Numbered from the stretch's first letter, positions 1-13,458 are shown. The stretch: 64,000 bases of DNA from Symbiodinium natans (GCA_905221605.1 CAJNDS010002726.1:1-64000); one strand, 5' to 3'. A program made the numbers and translations. Notes: a model not told the origin generated them from the letters alone.

Positions 1-3000
1 GAGAGAGAGAGCGGCTTGGGGGAGGTTGCGAGCAGTGCAGGGCGGAGAAATAGGGGGCTAGGGAAAGGGCCGCTTGAATATCCGAGTTCATGGGGGCAGG
101 GCTCTGCCGTAGGAGTACAAGCCACTCTGGGCTCGGGGGGGGCCGCTAATTTAGAGGGTGAGGCTCGGAGTGAGCCGCTAAGGGACTAAGGTGCCAAAAG
201 GGGGCCGATACCGGGCCTCCAACAGGTGGGGCTATGGCGGCCAATACGGTTGCCTGCGAGCGTTAGCAGGAACTGAGCAGCAGACGGACTGGGGCGCGCA
301 TCCGCGCGGGGGGCCACCCCCATGCCCCAAAGAAAGAACAACAAAGCGAGAGCCAGAGCAAGAGAGTGAGAGCGGGTGCGAATGCCTTTCTAAGAGCCGC
401 ATGGCCAAATCATCTAATGCCTCTACAACATGTATGACGTCTTGTGCAGAGGAGGCTATTTAGCAGGGTAGAGTCTTTCAGCCGGTGCAGGCTTCACAGT
501 GGCTTGCGCTGCGCTGGGCGCACCTGGGCTGGCATTGTAGATTAAATGAGGTTGGGGTGGCATGTGCTGTGGTAAGTGGGATCCTTACCTGCATCTTGGT
601 GGTGCCGCACGTGGTTCTTTGCGATTCCTGCCTGCTTTCTTCCCCGGCTCGGCCACAAGAGCGATACATCCTCCATCTTCCCTGTCTGTCTGCAGGCCTG
701 GGCGGGCCCTCAAACCATCGGAATCCCAACTCGGGAAAGGGCCTGCGAGGGAGCGTTGAAGTGTTTCAAGCCAGCGCACACTGCAGAAATCAACCCTAAG
801 CCCTATACCCTCAACCCTACAGATCCTTCTGAAAGCTCAAGACCCAAGGCACATGAAGCGCGTTTGTGTGTTCGCTTTGAGGAGATGATTCTGCCGCTGC
901 TGACCGGGCTCTGCTTCGACATTGAGGTGACATCTTTTGCCTTCGTGCAGCGGCTCGGCGGCTCTTGGCGCTTCTGGGGGCAAGAAGTTCGTCAAAATGG
1001 TCCCCCCAGGGCTGGGTCAGGTGATCCTTATAACCCCTTAAGTCCTAAGCCCTTAATCACGAACCGCTGACTTTCTGCTCTGCGGTTTCGAAGATTCAGG
1101 GTGAGCCGGTGTGTTCTTCATGTTCTTCGGTGTTGGGGTTCGGGGTTTCTTGACAAGGGAGCCGAGCTCTTGCGGACTTGTGTGCTCTTTTGCTTTCCAG
1201 CGCTCGATTCAATGATTCAAAAAGGGAGCAGTTTTTGCGGCCAAGGCTTGGAGCTCGATTCGCATCGGGTCCATGCAATCCTGCCCTAAACTCCAACACG
1301 CAACTTCCGGAAAGAATCTCAACCCGACACCTTGCCAAGCCCCCGTGACTCTAAAAAGTCTCTGAGCCAGAGCTTGAGCGTGCGTACCGAGTGCGTGCCC
1401 CCAACAGCAACCGCAACCTTGAAGAGATGTCGCTGATCAGGAGCTCCCCGAAATCCAAAGCCCGCGGAACCTTGCAGGATCTCATAGGCCTCTCACCCAG
1501 GAATTATGATATTATTGGAGTTTGCTCTTGTGAAGTCTGGCTTCGGGATTGTTAATTCTGTGACTTGGACCTTCAGGTTGGCTACCTGTGAAATTGAGGA
1601 CTGCTGACATGGAACTTTCATCAGTCCATTTGCCTCCAGGCTGGCCATTTGCTGCGGGTCGCTCTTCTTCTTCGCTTCGGTATGAGCAAAAAGCAACCCC
1701 GTGCGCAAGCCACACCTTCGGCGCGGTCGGTTTAGGATCTGAGTGCAAAGTAGGGGGGGGGGGGGGGGGGGGGGTGCAGGTGCAGGTGTCTCAAGAGGCG
1801 CAGTCTTTCATCAGCACCGTTGCGTATGCACTGAAGCACCATCGTGTGAGGAGTGAGCAAGCACGTATGTGAGTGAGAGCTCGGGAAGCGTGAGCAGCGA
1901 AAGGCTTAGACTTTGACCTTATTTATACAAAGGTGTCTTGGGGCCGGGCCTCGCCAAGGTCTTAACATCGGGCTTGCATATGCGAGCGGGTTTTTCTCGC
2001 ATTCAGCGGGCATGTCCAACAGATACGGATGCACTTTTTTCTTTTTTCGGTACGCATGTTTGTGCTTGTTGATGTATGCAGCTTGGTTTTCCGTACGCAT
2101 GTTTGTACTGGGTGTAAATTAAAACATACAGCGTTTTGCGCAGTGATAGAGGCCGTTCTTCTGATCGGTGGTTTGCAATCATTATGGGCTTGGGCGCTTA
2201 GGGTTCAGCGCTGCTTTGGTGTTCAGCAAGAGCCCGAAATTCGAAGCCCTTTTGCCTCCAAACTCAGCACCACTTTAGTCCTCTGCGTGATTTTTGTTTG
2301 AACTTCGGCCTTGGGGTTTTGAGACCAATGGCAATCGTTGATGTCAGGCCTTCAGTTGTGGAATAACTGGTGAGCTTGCCAGGCTTTGCCCGCCTGGCCT
2401 TCAGCACCCTTGATTGCCATGACTTAGAACCGCTAAGCCTAAGCCCTCAACTCTGAACCCTGCACTCCAGCTCGCCTAAGCGCTAGTCCCTACAATAATT
2501 CGAGCCCCAAATCCATTTCTCGATCTCTCCCGAGGCAGAGCCTCACAATCGAGTCAATGACGCCCAGCACCGCCTCAAAGGGCGGAGCCAAGGTGGTTCG
2601 CCTCAACCTGTACACCTCAAACCCTGATAATTTTCAGACCACCTCCTGGGACTTCGGTCACACTTGAGGATGTTGCTTTTCAGGCCAGCGTGGCATCTGC
2701 TGAACATCGTTTCTGTTGGCTCAGTCGGATCAGAACATGTGAAGATAGAAGGTTCTTTGTCCTTGCAGTGTATCCTCCTCACACCTTGAAGCACCCCCAT
2801 CCAAAGTTGCCCTTCCTCAATCCTAAACCATAGAAGCGAAAATCGACAACCAGCGCCAGGTCGTGCTGACGGGCAAGGGCTTCGCCACAAACCCGAAGCG
2901 ACACTTCGTGCGCAGGGGGGCCCAGTGACCAACATCAGCATGCAGGGGCCTAGCTCATTTCGGGTTTGGGGTTGCTATACAGTCTAGAGGGCTTTGGGGG

Positions 3001-6000
3001 GTTTAAAAGGTAAGGTTTGGGCTTCGAGTTGGATACCAAAAGTGTTCTTCAGGAGAGGTTGCTTGTTTTGAGGGAGTTCTCTGGGATCTTTGAGGCAGTG
3101 CATCCTTGGAGAGTGTATACCCGGAGCAGCACAGTTTCAAGCCCCATTCCCTGAATATGTGCTCAAACATCACGATCCTGGTGCCAGCAAGCCCGGTCGA
3201 GCCTGAACTCTCCTCCTACTCTCAGCTCTTGACCCCGGAGGTACATTGCACCAAGCCATGGGGCTTTAAGGCCCCTAATTGAGGGCGATCGCTTCTGCGT
3301 TTCCCGACCCTTGAGACCAAAACTGAAGGCTTCGACAGTGAGCCATGGAGGGTCTGCGAGCCCATGGAGTCCAGCTACACCTCGCTCACCTGTCCCGCAC
3401 TCAGGCGGTTGTTCTCCAAGAGCTTGTGAAGGCTGCGTCATCCCCAGAATCCCCCAGAATCCCAAGGTGCCGAAACGTGGACCCTTTTGTTTATCTCATC
3501 AGAGCAGCCGCTCTTGAGGCATGATGAACTACTTCAACCTCAACGAGGACTTGAGCAGCTGAAGCTGTTGCTGAAGCTGACTTCTTAACACCACTATCCG
3601 AAGCCCTTATCCACAGGTCAAGAGTCCAAGTCAGTCCGAAGCCAAACCCAAGCCGCGAAGACACAGGATGACACAGGGCTGGGTTCAGGGGGCTCACGAA
3701 TTTCCAGTCGAGGGGTTGAGGGTGCTCCTGCGTGGCGCGAGGACAGCGGCTCTGGTGGCAGCCGCCACGTCACCGTGAGCCTTTGGGACACGGAGGCCTT
3801 TGACAAAAATGGCACTGTGGTTTCAAGTCCAGGAAATGTTGAAATATACAACCCCTACTGACCTACTGTAGGCTTCCGACACCTTTTTTGCGGATTTTGC
3901 GGTGGGGAGCACTGAGGCACTGACGGCAAATAGCTCGCGCCAAGATGTTTCGGGCAGCGTAACCTCCTGCACTCCATTTGCTGACAAAAAAGCTCGCGCA
4001 AAAACATGGGCTGCTGTAGCTCTGCTGCAGCTCCCCCTCTTTGCATCCCGTGGCAGCCCGCCATCCCCTAAAAGAGGGTGGCTGATCAGAATACAGAGAG
4101 AATTGCACCAGAAGCCCTGAGCTCAACACCTGCAATGTTTGCAAGTAAATTGTCGCCTACCTAAGAGTCTGCTATCATGTGAGCCCGGTCGGATGAAGGC
4201 GAGCTTGAAGCTTGCATCTTGGGACGATTGTCGATTGGGTGAGTCTTGCATCCCAGCTTTTTCATCCGGAACCTCAGAGCTTGATGTCACACAAACCCCT
4301 TTGCTAAGAAGAAGTCTCAGCTTCAAGCCCAACCCCCCCCCGCCTCCCGCCCCCCTAAACTCCAAGCCACAAATTTCTCTTCCCGAAAAAAACGAGCCAG
4401 CAGTGGAGTGGGAGAGGCTCGGAGCCGTTGCGCGTTGTGCAGGTGGCCAAGGATCCTTTGAGCGCTTTCGGCTCCTCTGAAGCTGGTGGTCTCAGGCACT
4501 CTTCGGGGGTCTATGTGAGGGTCCCGGCAAGCTAAGAGGGCTAAGGTGCAAGTTGGAGAGGTTCCTGGGTGTTTCGCGTGCTTGGGCTCGAGGCTCGGGC
4601 TCTCAGCTCGAGGTTAAGAGATGTTAAGAGCACTTCCCGGAGTTGAAGGGGTTCTGGGCGGAAGTCGGCAATGAACCGTCTTGTCCCCAAGCCCCCATGC
4701 ACGACCAGGTGGGAGAACCACTACAACAGCTGGAATGTCATGAGCCAGGCGGGACGAAACGACTCAACAGTTAAGATAATTTATAGGAGAAACGTTAAGA
4801 GCATCTGAGCTTTCAAGGAGCCAGGACCTGAATCCTCAACTCCAAAACCACCAACAGGTCACTGACGCCTATATACAAAACCTCTGTAGTCCCGGAGTCC
4901 CTCTCAAAGGGTTCTTGAAGCCCAAGGTGGACAGCTTGTGGGTCGATTCCATTTTTGGGGCATAGATTGGGAGTGTGCCGTCTGGATGCTTTGTAGGCTG
5001 TGGGGCTTTCGATTCTCGGCTTTGGTGCTTCTTGGCGGCTTCGGAGACTGAAAGACCAGGGCTCTTACTCCTCCGATTAACTGTCGAATTAAAGCAGTGG
5101 CCCGACAGTTCTGCATGCTGAAAGGCAGGCCTTTGGCTTAGGCTCAATGGTTTGTGGGGTGCAAGCCTTCCCGAATCCCCGAGTTTCCATTGGGGCTGCT
5201 ACCCCAACAACTCCAAGCATGGAAGCCCGACGGGCACCGCCGCAGGAAGAGTGTGCATTGCGCTGCCTGACACGATCCGCACCTCGGTCATCTGGATGTC
5301 TTCCGGATTTCTGCAGGAACGAAGAAGCTCTTGTAGGGTTGTAAGCTAGTGAGGGTAAAGGCTTGGGGCAGGTTGGGGGACTTGAGGGCCTTGAGATCAG
5401 AACCCTGGGTTGCGCTTCCCAAATGCTTCAGCCTCACACCGCAGCCGGATTCACTTTCATCTGCCCTGCATTCTTTAAGTGATAATGCTAGCTTCCAGTA
5501 CAGGATGCCCGAAAAGTTTCCACATGAAGCCTGTGCGGGCTCATCATCAGCTCCGGGTTTACTGGGCTGGTCTGGATGGTTTCTTCGTCTTTTGCCCCGT
5601 TCAGGGCTGCCCAGGCTTAAGGCAGAAGTCTGCAGAGGTGTTCCTCAGGGAGCTGCAAAGAGCTCCAACTTGAAACCCACAAGTGGTGGGGCATGGCCAT
5701 ATCATGGAGGACGTGGGTATTTGGCAAGAAATCCCTGAGTGAGCTGGCCTTGTTCCCCCATGAACTAAGGTGCCCGAAAAAGCCCTCAGAACTTTGTTGG
5801 GGCCCGGACTCCAACAACTTAGGAAGCCCCAATGGCCCCAAATGAAGCGCTGAGGACTGCGCGTCCTTTGACTACTCCGCAAGGCTTGGGCCACTGGAGT
5901 GTGCATGTCGAAGTTCAACATCTTGGGAATGCGGGGCTTAAGGACATGCTTGGCAGCTCAGAAGTTCACCTGAATTCTCATAGCTGTCATAGCTGAGAGA

Positions 6001-6900
6001 TTTAAGGGCAGCTTGCCTCTTAAGTAGGCTTGTGGTTTGGGTTTAGGTGCACCGGCTGCACGGTTACTCTTTCATGAGAATCGAGTTGCCACGACTTCCG
6101 AAAATTTGTGGACAGTGGCAGGCACGGGTACTTGGACCCACAAACGTGATCTTGTCGTTAATGGGAGAATAAAAATTTGATATAAATTTGAAGACCTCTG
6201 GCGTTTCGTGAGTTTTGGGCTTGGAGATGTTTTGGGTGAATGTAAAGTTTTTATGGCAGCACCTCTCCAAGCCCCTCAGAAAAGAAAAACACAAAGTCGA
6301 TTTCAGATTTAGCGTGAGGGTAGATTTGGGACCTCCGGACCTCTTCCCGACTCTTCCCCCACGACAAATTTGCGTGCAGGTATCAGCGGTGCTACGGGTC
6401 CCGGAACTCCTTCACGCGCTGCTCAAATTGCCAGAATCAAGGCTGGATGGGGAGGTTCCGCGAACCTTTCAGTTTTGATGGTTAAAGCCGTCAACCGGAT
6501 CAACCTGCGTCAGCTCGCAGAAGCCTTCATAACTGGAGTCTCTCAGGGGCTTGAGAGAGTTAGGCTCGTAATTGGTGTGCCTTGGACATATGTTGCCGTT
6601 GTTATTGTTTCCTGTAAGCAAATCAAACGGGGCCACTACTTCTGCTCGAACGGGAGAGTTCCAGACCAGCCTTTCGGCCTTGTTGCGGCAGCTGTGCAGC
6701 CTTTGAATGTAGGTCAGTGAGGTGTGTGTGAGGTGTGTGGCCGACAAGGGCTTTATCACCTTGTTACGACCAAAAACTTGGATGGCCTTCGAACTTCCCG
6801 TGTACAGTCTGTAGGGGCCTATTGCGGCTTCAGGCCCAGGGAGAAAGCTCGGAGCCGCTGAAGTATGAGGGGCATTGATTCAGGGCCAGAGGTCTGCAGG
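1..6900. other. Stretch with no supportable gene
   Basis: Both strands were read for conserved motifs and for exon-like runs bounded by AG|G acceptors and GC, GA or GT donors, and nothing convincing was found. Open frames of 60-165 codons occur but carry no recognisable motif and often overlap in both orientations. The region holds a (GA)n remnant at 1-12, a run of 22 G at 1753-1774, and many short words of the CCCTAA/TTAGGG type scattered on both strands. Exons shorter than about 60 nt from unknown genes could be hidden here. Confidence 0.5.
1753..1774. repeat. Poly-G run (22 G)
   Basis: An uninterrupted run of 22 G on the + strand followed by a TGCAGG repeat. It has no coding interpretation. 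Confidence 0.95.
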
Positions 6901-6924
6901 CTCTTCGGGTCCCAGGGTTCTAAG

Positions 6925-7224
6925 TGACGCCCGGCAATTCGCTCCAGACCACCCCGACATGCGCTACTACGAGCGCCGGACGGAGGTTGGAGTCCGGTGG
7001 AGGGGGTTGAGTGGAAAGGGCCTACGGGTTGGAGTTTTGGGCTTGAAAGGGCTTTGGTCTCTGAACACGGTGAGGATGCTGCCGGAAACATGCCCGACAG
7101 CGTGGAAGTTGTTGTCTTGGATTTTCCCGTGAAGAATGCCACGATATGCCACGGTTGAGTCCTGACAGACAAGTTGTTGTTGTACAGCTTCCGTGAGGCT
7201 GTCGGATCTGTCCAGACCCTTGTT
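6925..7224 (+). CDS. Exon-like segments of an unrecognised gene
   Basis: Three short runs have protein-like composition and plausible splice edges: about 6925-6985 (contains RQFAPDHPDMRYYERRTE, followed by GT), 7072-7153 (contains PDSVEVVVLDFPVKNATICH, followed by GT) and 7168-7224 (contains DKLLLYSFREAVGSVQTLVF). I do not recognise the product. The segments are close together and on the same strand as every identified gene in the window, so they may be consecutive exons, but their phases have not been proven to join. Chance open reading is a real alternative. Confidence 0.35.
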
Positions 7225-7896
7225 TTCGCCTGAGCCCTCCGGCCTAAAGGGTAGGAATTCAATCCAACCCTGAACCCTATAAACACTTCAAGCCCTGTGC
7301 AAGCACAAGTCGGGCAGGTCACGCCCAGCGTCGAGGTGTCAGTGATGCCGGGAGCTTGAACGTGTTGCTTTTGAGTTCTAGCACGAAAAGGCCGTGGCAG
7401 AGTAGTAATGGGTTTTGGGCAGCTCTTTGTTTGCTATTTGGGCGTGCCTGTGCTCCTCAGACCACATCTCTAAGGTTTGGGCCCTCAACCATAAAGACGT
7501 GAGGCGATTCTGTCTGTTGATCCTGGCACACTTCGAGCCTAAACTGCTAAGCTGCGAAGCTTCCGGCAAGACGGTGTGGCATCTGCCGCGGGTTCCGGCG
7601 AAGATGAGCCACGCCCAACTCTTCGGGCATCAGGGTGTGGAGTGCTCGTAGTATTCTAGCACAATCTCTTGGGTGCTGTAGTCTGGAGAAAGCACCGCCC
7701 AGGCACTTAGTCTTGAACAACACGGCAGCAGCGCCCGCGATTCCGAAGCTACAAGTCAAACATCAACGTTCTCATGTGGGGGACTGCAGCTAGCGCCTGG
7801 ACACGTGTCGGCACCGGCATTCGCCTAATACCATCCTTGGGGACAGAGCGAGGCTTGAGCCAAGTTGCTACTAGTGTTATCCCCTCCCGGCTTTGA

Positions 7897-7950
7897 TCTC
7901 TCTCTCTCTCTCCCTCTCTCTCTCTCTCTTCTTCTCTCTATCTCTCTCGC
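7897..7950. repeat. (CT)n pyrimidine tract
   Basis: CT-dinucleotide tract with small interruptions, ending just before the acceptor-like GGGACTAG at 7961-7968. It could act as an unusually long polypyrimidine tract for the exon candidate that follows. Confidence 0.9.
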
Positions 7951-7968
7951 TTTTCTTTCTGGGACTAG

Positions 7969-8141
7969 GCTGGTTTGGAGTGTGCCACGACAGAAATGTG
8001 CAAGCCGAGTTGGACTCCCAAGACCAGCTGAGGTACGAAGTGCAGTTCAACTTCTGGAACTCGTACACTCCAGACATCGAGTTCATGTACACTGTGCCCC
8101 TCGGGAGAGCATATCAGAGTCTCCGAAAGGAGAGCGGGCAT
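7969..8141 (+). CDS. Exon candidate after a CT tract
   Basis: An acceptor-like AG at 7967-7968 follows the CT tract. It opens a frame of about 57 codons containing RNVQAELDSQDQLRYEVQF and NFWNSYTPDIEFMYTVPLGR, with a GT donor at 8142. The composition (aromatic, acidic, no low complexity) is that of a folded protein, but I recognise no family. It may belong with the exon candidates at 6.9-7.2 kb. Confidence 0.4.
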
Positions 8142-10676
8142 GTCCGAAAGGACTTTAGACAACCTTTCCCAAGCAGCCACAGCTTCAGGATCCCCATGGT
8201 ACATCATCCCGTCTCGGCCAAGAGCCCCCACACCCCAAAAGCCCTCAGCCCTCAGCCTGTGCCCAAGCCTCAAGCCCCGCAACCGCTAGGCGGTGTGTTC
8301 AGGGGCAACTCACAGGCTGCGTTATGCGCCCTAGTCTCCCTAAGCCCCACTGCGGCTGAGGCCGGCGTCTGTGCGGGAGGGCCTTCAGGCAACGGGGGTG
8401 CCCTCCAAAAACCTGCTCTCTGCTTGTTTTCGGGTTTGCCATGGAAGGCACAACTCAGCACTTTGTGCCAGACCTGTGATGTCTTGAGTCTCGACTTACC
8501 TCGCGACCGCTCCAAATTCTTGCCAGCATACATCTTCTTGGCATAATCTTCGCCTCTTCAGCGTTTTGAAGCTACGGGGGACAGGTATCGCGAAGTTTTC
8601 CTCCCCCCCCCCCCCCTCTTGGGCCACTCCCTCTCCAGGGCACAGCCACCGGCTGTGGTTCCGATGCGGCGGACCTGGCGGCCGGCAACAGCCGGGGATT
8701 CCAAGACTCGGGGGGGGTGAGTTTAAGGGCTTCATCGTCTAAACAGCTGTGAAGTGAGTTCAGCGGGGTCTAGCTGTGTGTCGTCGGTGACTCCCCCCCC
8801 CCCTCTGCAGACGACAGACCCGCAGCCTAACATGTCTTGCTAGTACACTTAGATACCGCGAAAGATTCTGCGCTTTTCGCAAAAGCTCTGAAGTTCTGCT
8901 TCGTGGCAGCTCTTGGAATTCAAGAGTGCGACAGCAGCAGCGAAAGACTTTGCACTTTCGGCAAATAAAGTCAAGGAAGACAGGAGAACCATGATCAAAA
9001 ACGTAGATTGACCCTGAGCCCTGATGCCAGTGGAATCCCTGCGGCCCTGTACACCTCTACCGAGCCTCTACCTGCAACGTGCGCTGGTTCAAGAGCTCAC
9101 TCTCGTGTGTCGAGGTGGCTGCTGTACCCAAGAGAACCCCTGCGGGGTCAATGAAGGCGCTGGGGGGCACTGTGGGCTGCAGGTCCAGAAATCGGGTTGG
9201 TTGAAGGAGTTTAGGGGGGGTTTCCAGACTCTGCAAGCTTTATGAGTTGAATGCGCGCCCTCTGCGAAAAGAGGCCTATGAAGGCAGCCTTCCACATTCA
9301 GGGCCCTGCTTTCATCTACAAAGGGTGCTGTGCCCACAGAAGGCATGTATGGTCGCAAACCATGAGCTCCCACAGTTCTGAGATTCCCGGGCTTGTAGAC
9401 TTGTCCGCCAGGCACCTGCAGCAACGACCTCCGCTGCGTTCTGTTCCCAGTTGTTAGGATATCCCATAGCCTCGAAGTTCCCGAGCGGCGCGGGGATTCG
9501 GGCCAATAGCAGTAGCATTTTGTCTTCATAACTAGGCCGGGCATGTTTCGCCTGCGGCGTGGCGGCGTAGGGGGTCTGAGACTGGGCCATCGGGTTTGGG
9601 CATAGGTTTTCATAGATGCACCGCACACTACAGTCCTACGCTCTTTCCCCCTCCCTCCCTCCTTCCCACACATGACTAGTTACACTGCGCCACTCCACAC
9701 CCCAGACTTAGCATAGCTTACCTTCCCTGCAAACCATGCCTCTGAACTTGTCAGCCTACAGACCCTGCTTGGTTACTGTTTTTACACGGCTACACTCCTC
9801 GACACGGCCCGAAACGCCGCTCCACACTCCGCGCAAAAATACAGCGACTTAGGACTCAGAGATGTAGGGTGACTGGAGGTGCTGAGGTTAGAAGCCGAAC
9901 TCCACATCCTGTAGTCTAAAGATTTGTGGGCGTTTTGAGGCTTCCAACCTCAAGTGCAGATCCTATGCCTGCAGCACCTTGGCCGATTTGGGGCTAAAGG
10001 GCTTGCGGAAGTTCAGGGCATTTCGGGTATGGTCACGATTGAGGGCTACGAGGAGAGTAGAGTGTCACTCAAGACGGCAATTTGAAGCCGGCCACAAGGA
10101 ACCCTTGCCTAGGGGGAGATGCAGTGACAGAAATGCTAGCTCAGCTGATGAACCCTCGCTAGCAGAGCTCATCCTGTCATCCCCAGATTTTCTGTGGCAG
10201 TAGGCCTGTTGGATGAGGCACTCCAAGGCATGAGCCTCACCTTTAGGTTGTCCGCTGAAAAAGGCTTCACCAGAGGGTCACCAGGGCAAGGCTTGATGTG
10301 GTCCAACCTAAGAATATAAACCCAAGGCCTGAAACGTTAAACGTTTGAACTTGGAACCCGAAGCCCGACTCGAACCTTCGTGGCCTTGCGCCTGAAACTC
10401 GAGGCCCGCGCAGCCAACTGACATAAAACACCGAAATGGCTCGTGTCCCCCAAGCGCTCAAGCCCCAAAGAAGCACATGTTTCGGAAAGGCTGGTCTGCG
10501 GCATCCGGAGACAACCTCCAGGTTGGCTGTGAAGAAGCTCTGTTTGTTGCTAAAGCAGCACTGGAGCCTAGAGTTCAAACTTTGGGTTCCAGAGAGCTTG
10601 GGTGGTTTTGGCCCAAGTTTAGGCTTTCTGTGCGAAGAGTGTTTTGCGTTTGAGGGGCCAGTAGGGTGGGGGACAA

Positions 10677-10901
10677 TTGTGCGGACATCTCGTTGTCGCC
10701 GTTGCGTTCTTCAAGCATCAGCCCCAAGCAGCCGCAATCCGAGCCGCATTGTTGGCATCCTCCCAGCCCATCAGCAGTTGCATATGCTATGGCCAGGATG
10801 CCTGCTGTGTCCTGGAAGGCAGCGACAACGGCTTCTCACAGCAGGTGCAGAGGGGTTGCATGGAAGCTTACGACTTGGAGTGTCAAGCACTTGGCAAGTG
10901 A
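10677..10901 (+). CDS. Exon candidate, cysteine-rich segment
   Basis: One frame reads through about 75 codons and includes PQAAAIRAALLASSQPISSC, CCVLEGSDNGFSQQVQRGC and MEAYDLECQALGK, with a GT-type donor context near 10,897. The paired cysteines suggest an extracellular or lumenal segment. A second cysteine-bearing run at about 11,490-11,590 (contains LPAIECFGVHARNCRANMV) could be the next exon. The product is unknown. The other two frames are also open here, so the frame choice rests on composition only. Confidence 0.35.
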   Translation: MCGHLVVAVAFFKHQPQAAAIRAALLASSQPISSCICYGQDACCVLEGSDNGFSQQVQRGCMEAYDLECQALGK

Positions 10902-11698
10902 TCCTCAGCCCGAAAGCTAATGGTCATTAGAGTCGGACGCCTGAAGTCCAGGACTCTGAAAGATTTCAGAGGAGATGCCCTCGCATTGAATCACAGCCTG
11001 AATCCGGCCTGAAGGCCTGAAACTCCCCCGCTTCTCACCGAAACAGCGTTTGTACCCAGAGCGGGAAGCTCAAGCTCCGGGAGGAGGGCTTGGGGTTCAT
11101 TCAAGGTGCCCAGAACCTTCCCTCAATTATTGCGAGCTTAAATCGTAGACCCTGTCCTGATGCGAGTTCTGACCGTGGCTCTTTCAGCCTCCAAGCTTCA
11201 GACTTGCGGCGGTCCATGGCCCCAAACCGCCCCAACGTTCAGCAACTGCTAAGCCCTTTCACGACATGGTTAGCATGTGATGCCCTGAACGGTCCACCGC
11301 TGAGGCCACAAACAAAACCCTGAGCCCTAGTCTAGTGAAGTCTAGTGGTCGCAAGTGGCGAGACCTAGCAGCCTCTTTTTGGGAGGATTTTGTTCAGGTG
11401 TTCGTTTTCGTTCTTGTCGGGGCTTGTTCACGAAACACCCGGAAAGCCCCCCAACCCCCAAGCCCCTAATCACCGACCGCCACTTCGCGTTCCGGGCGCA
11501 AGCCGCTGCCATGGGCGGCCAGGCGGGACTGCCGGCAATTGAATGCTTCGGGGTCCATGCTCGGAACTGCCGGGCAAATATGGTTCACTGTTTGGGTCGA
11601 GGGTTTGGAGTTCTGGTTTGTCATCCAGATCAGGGCTGTGTATATTTGGGTTCCCGAGTTGGGCATACGTGTCCAAGTGTGTATGTGTGTATGCACGT

Positions 11699-11943
11699 GT
11701 GTGTCTCTCTGTCTCTCTCTGTCTCTCTCCGTCGCTCTCTCTGCCTCTCTCTGTCTCTCTCTGCCTCTCTCTGTCTCTCTCTGTCTCTCTCTGTCTCTCT
11801 CTGTCTCTCCGTCTGTCCGTCTGTCCATCTGTCGGTCTGTCCGTCTGTCTGTCTGTCCGTCTGTCCGTCTGTCCGTCTGTCCGTCTGTGTGTGTGTGTGT
11901 GTGTGTGTGTGTCTCTGTCTGTGTCTCTGTCTGTGTGTCTGTA

Positions 11944-12034
<91 letters not shown>

Positions 12035-12195
12035 GTCTCTGTGTCTGTGTCTGTGTCTCGTGTCTCTGTGTCTCTGTGTCTCTGTGTCTCTGTGTCTCTG
12101 TGTCTCTGTGTCTCTGTGTCTCTGTGTCTCTGTGTCTCTGTGTCTCTGTGTCTCTGTGTGTGTGTGTGTCTCTGTGTGTGTGTGTGTGTGTGTCC
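11699..12195. repeat. Compound TCTG/TCTC/GT microsatellite
   Basis: About 500 bp of simple repeats in ordered blocks: CTCTCTGT units, then CTGTCCGT units, a GT block, a long pure CTGT block (about 11,945-12,032), a CTCTGTGT block (about 12,058-12,155) and a terminal GT run. All six frames are nearly open because the unit lacks stops, so the long serine-, leucine- and cysteine-only frames spanning it are artefacts. Confidence 0.97.
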
Positions 12196-12199
12196 GTAG

Positions 12200-13427
12200 C
12201 AGCCGTAACATAGTGTGTCGAGTATGTAGAATTATGCAAGATATGTACTTGTATATGTCTTTGTAAATTCTTTTGTATTCGTACGTATTTGTTCGTAGAA
12301 TCGTAGAATATCTGTTAACACGTATACATGTATCGTGAGAGCAGGCGCAACTTGATGGGGAGCTCAACTTGAAGCCGGGGAGGTCTCAGCCCTGGCGCGG
12401 CGTCTCGAGGCGCTCATGGGCGCAGGCATGTGTGTGTGTGTGAGCAACTCAAGACATGATTAAGAATTAAGACTCAGCACCAAATCACTCAATCATTCAG
12501 AGGAGCCAGAGCCAAAAGGCCGTGACACCTGCAGATTTAGTACTATCATGTTGAGGCGCGGCACCTCGCACGACCCTGGCACCGGTACACGCAGGAGGTC
12601 TCGACAGTGGGTTTCTTGAGCTTCGGGCAACGCCGGAACGCAGGCTGTCGACTGCTCTTTTGCCTTGGGCGACTCAGCGCCGCCATCTATTGAGGGTTCT
12701 GCTGCTCTGCTTGAAGCCCGAGCCACCAGCGCCGTTGGAGCCCAACAGCCCAAAAGGTCCCGAGCCTCCTGTGCCACCGGGGGTGCTGGGCCTCGAGCTC
12801 TACGAGCTGCTGGAGGCGAGGGCAGCACAGTCCTGCACTGGCTTGGACGTTTCTTTGCGGATGTGAGCCATTGGATAGTACATGATGGTATGGGTCTTAG
12901 TAGGGTTGCGACTCTAATAGTAATCATGAACTTAAGATCGTGTAACGCACCACGAAATGGTTAGGGGATGGCTCGTTCGTTGTATGGGTTCTGCGCTGCG
13001 GGCTGCAGGGCTTCAGGGTTTGCCCGGGGGCTCCAAGCGGCGGCTTCGTGGGTGTCACGGGGATTCCAGGTCGAAGGAGTGCAAGGTGAGGGCTTGTTGG
13101 CTCCTTGAGAGCTTGTGCAACGAGACACGGGCAGGCAATGCCTTGTGCGCGGGCGGTCTAAGTTCTTGTACAATTGTGCTTTTTGGTTCAGCTTGGACAG
13201 GTTCAGATCTGGCTTTTAGAGGTTTCGCGCACCATCATTTTAAGCCTGGTACGCGCAGCGAGTACCTTATTTTGAAATATAGGCGTCCTGTAGACACGCC
13301 TACGCCCGAGTTTCAGCCAGTTCTGGACTGAACACTTACAATCTGTAAAACCCTGCAGGCCACAGACGTTCGATCCCCCTTAAAGGGAGAAGTGGGCTGA
13401 GCTCTAGCGATAGAGCTGTGATGTTTA

Positions 13428-13428
<1 letters not shown>
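12200..13428. other. Intergenic stretch, one ambiguous open segment
   Basis: Between the microsatellite and the poly-G run I see no recognisable gene. The segment 12,600-12,960 is open in several frames on both strands, with alanine- and proline-rich translations and no motif, so no call is made. A short (GT)n lies near 12,427-12,441. Confidence 0.45.

Positions 13429-13458
<30 letters not shown>
13429..13458. repeat. Poly-G run (30 G)
   Basis: Thirty consecutive G on the + strand, 282 nt upstream of the start codon of the PAN-domain gene. It could form a G-quadruplex and may mark a promoter-proximal element, but that is inference. Confidence 0.95.

Noticed and set aside
7893..8546. 217-codon frame starting in the CT tract
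   Set aside because: The first third is microsatellite and the last half is proline-rich intergenic-type sequence; only 7969-8141 is kept as an exon candidate.
11355..12367. Long open frames on both strands across 11.4-12.4 kb (about 220-300 codons)
   Set aside because: They translate the simple-repeat block into Cys-Leu-Ser-Val or His-Arg-Asp-Thr runs; the repeat unit contains no stop codon.
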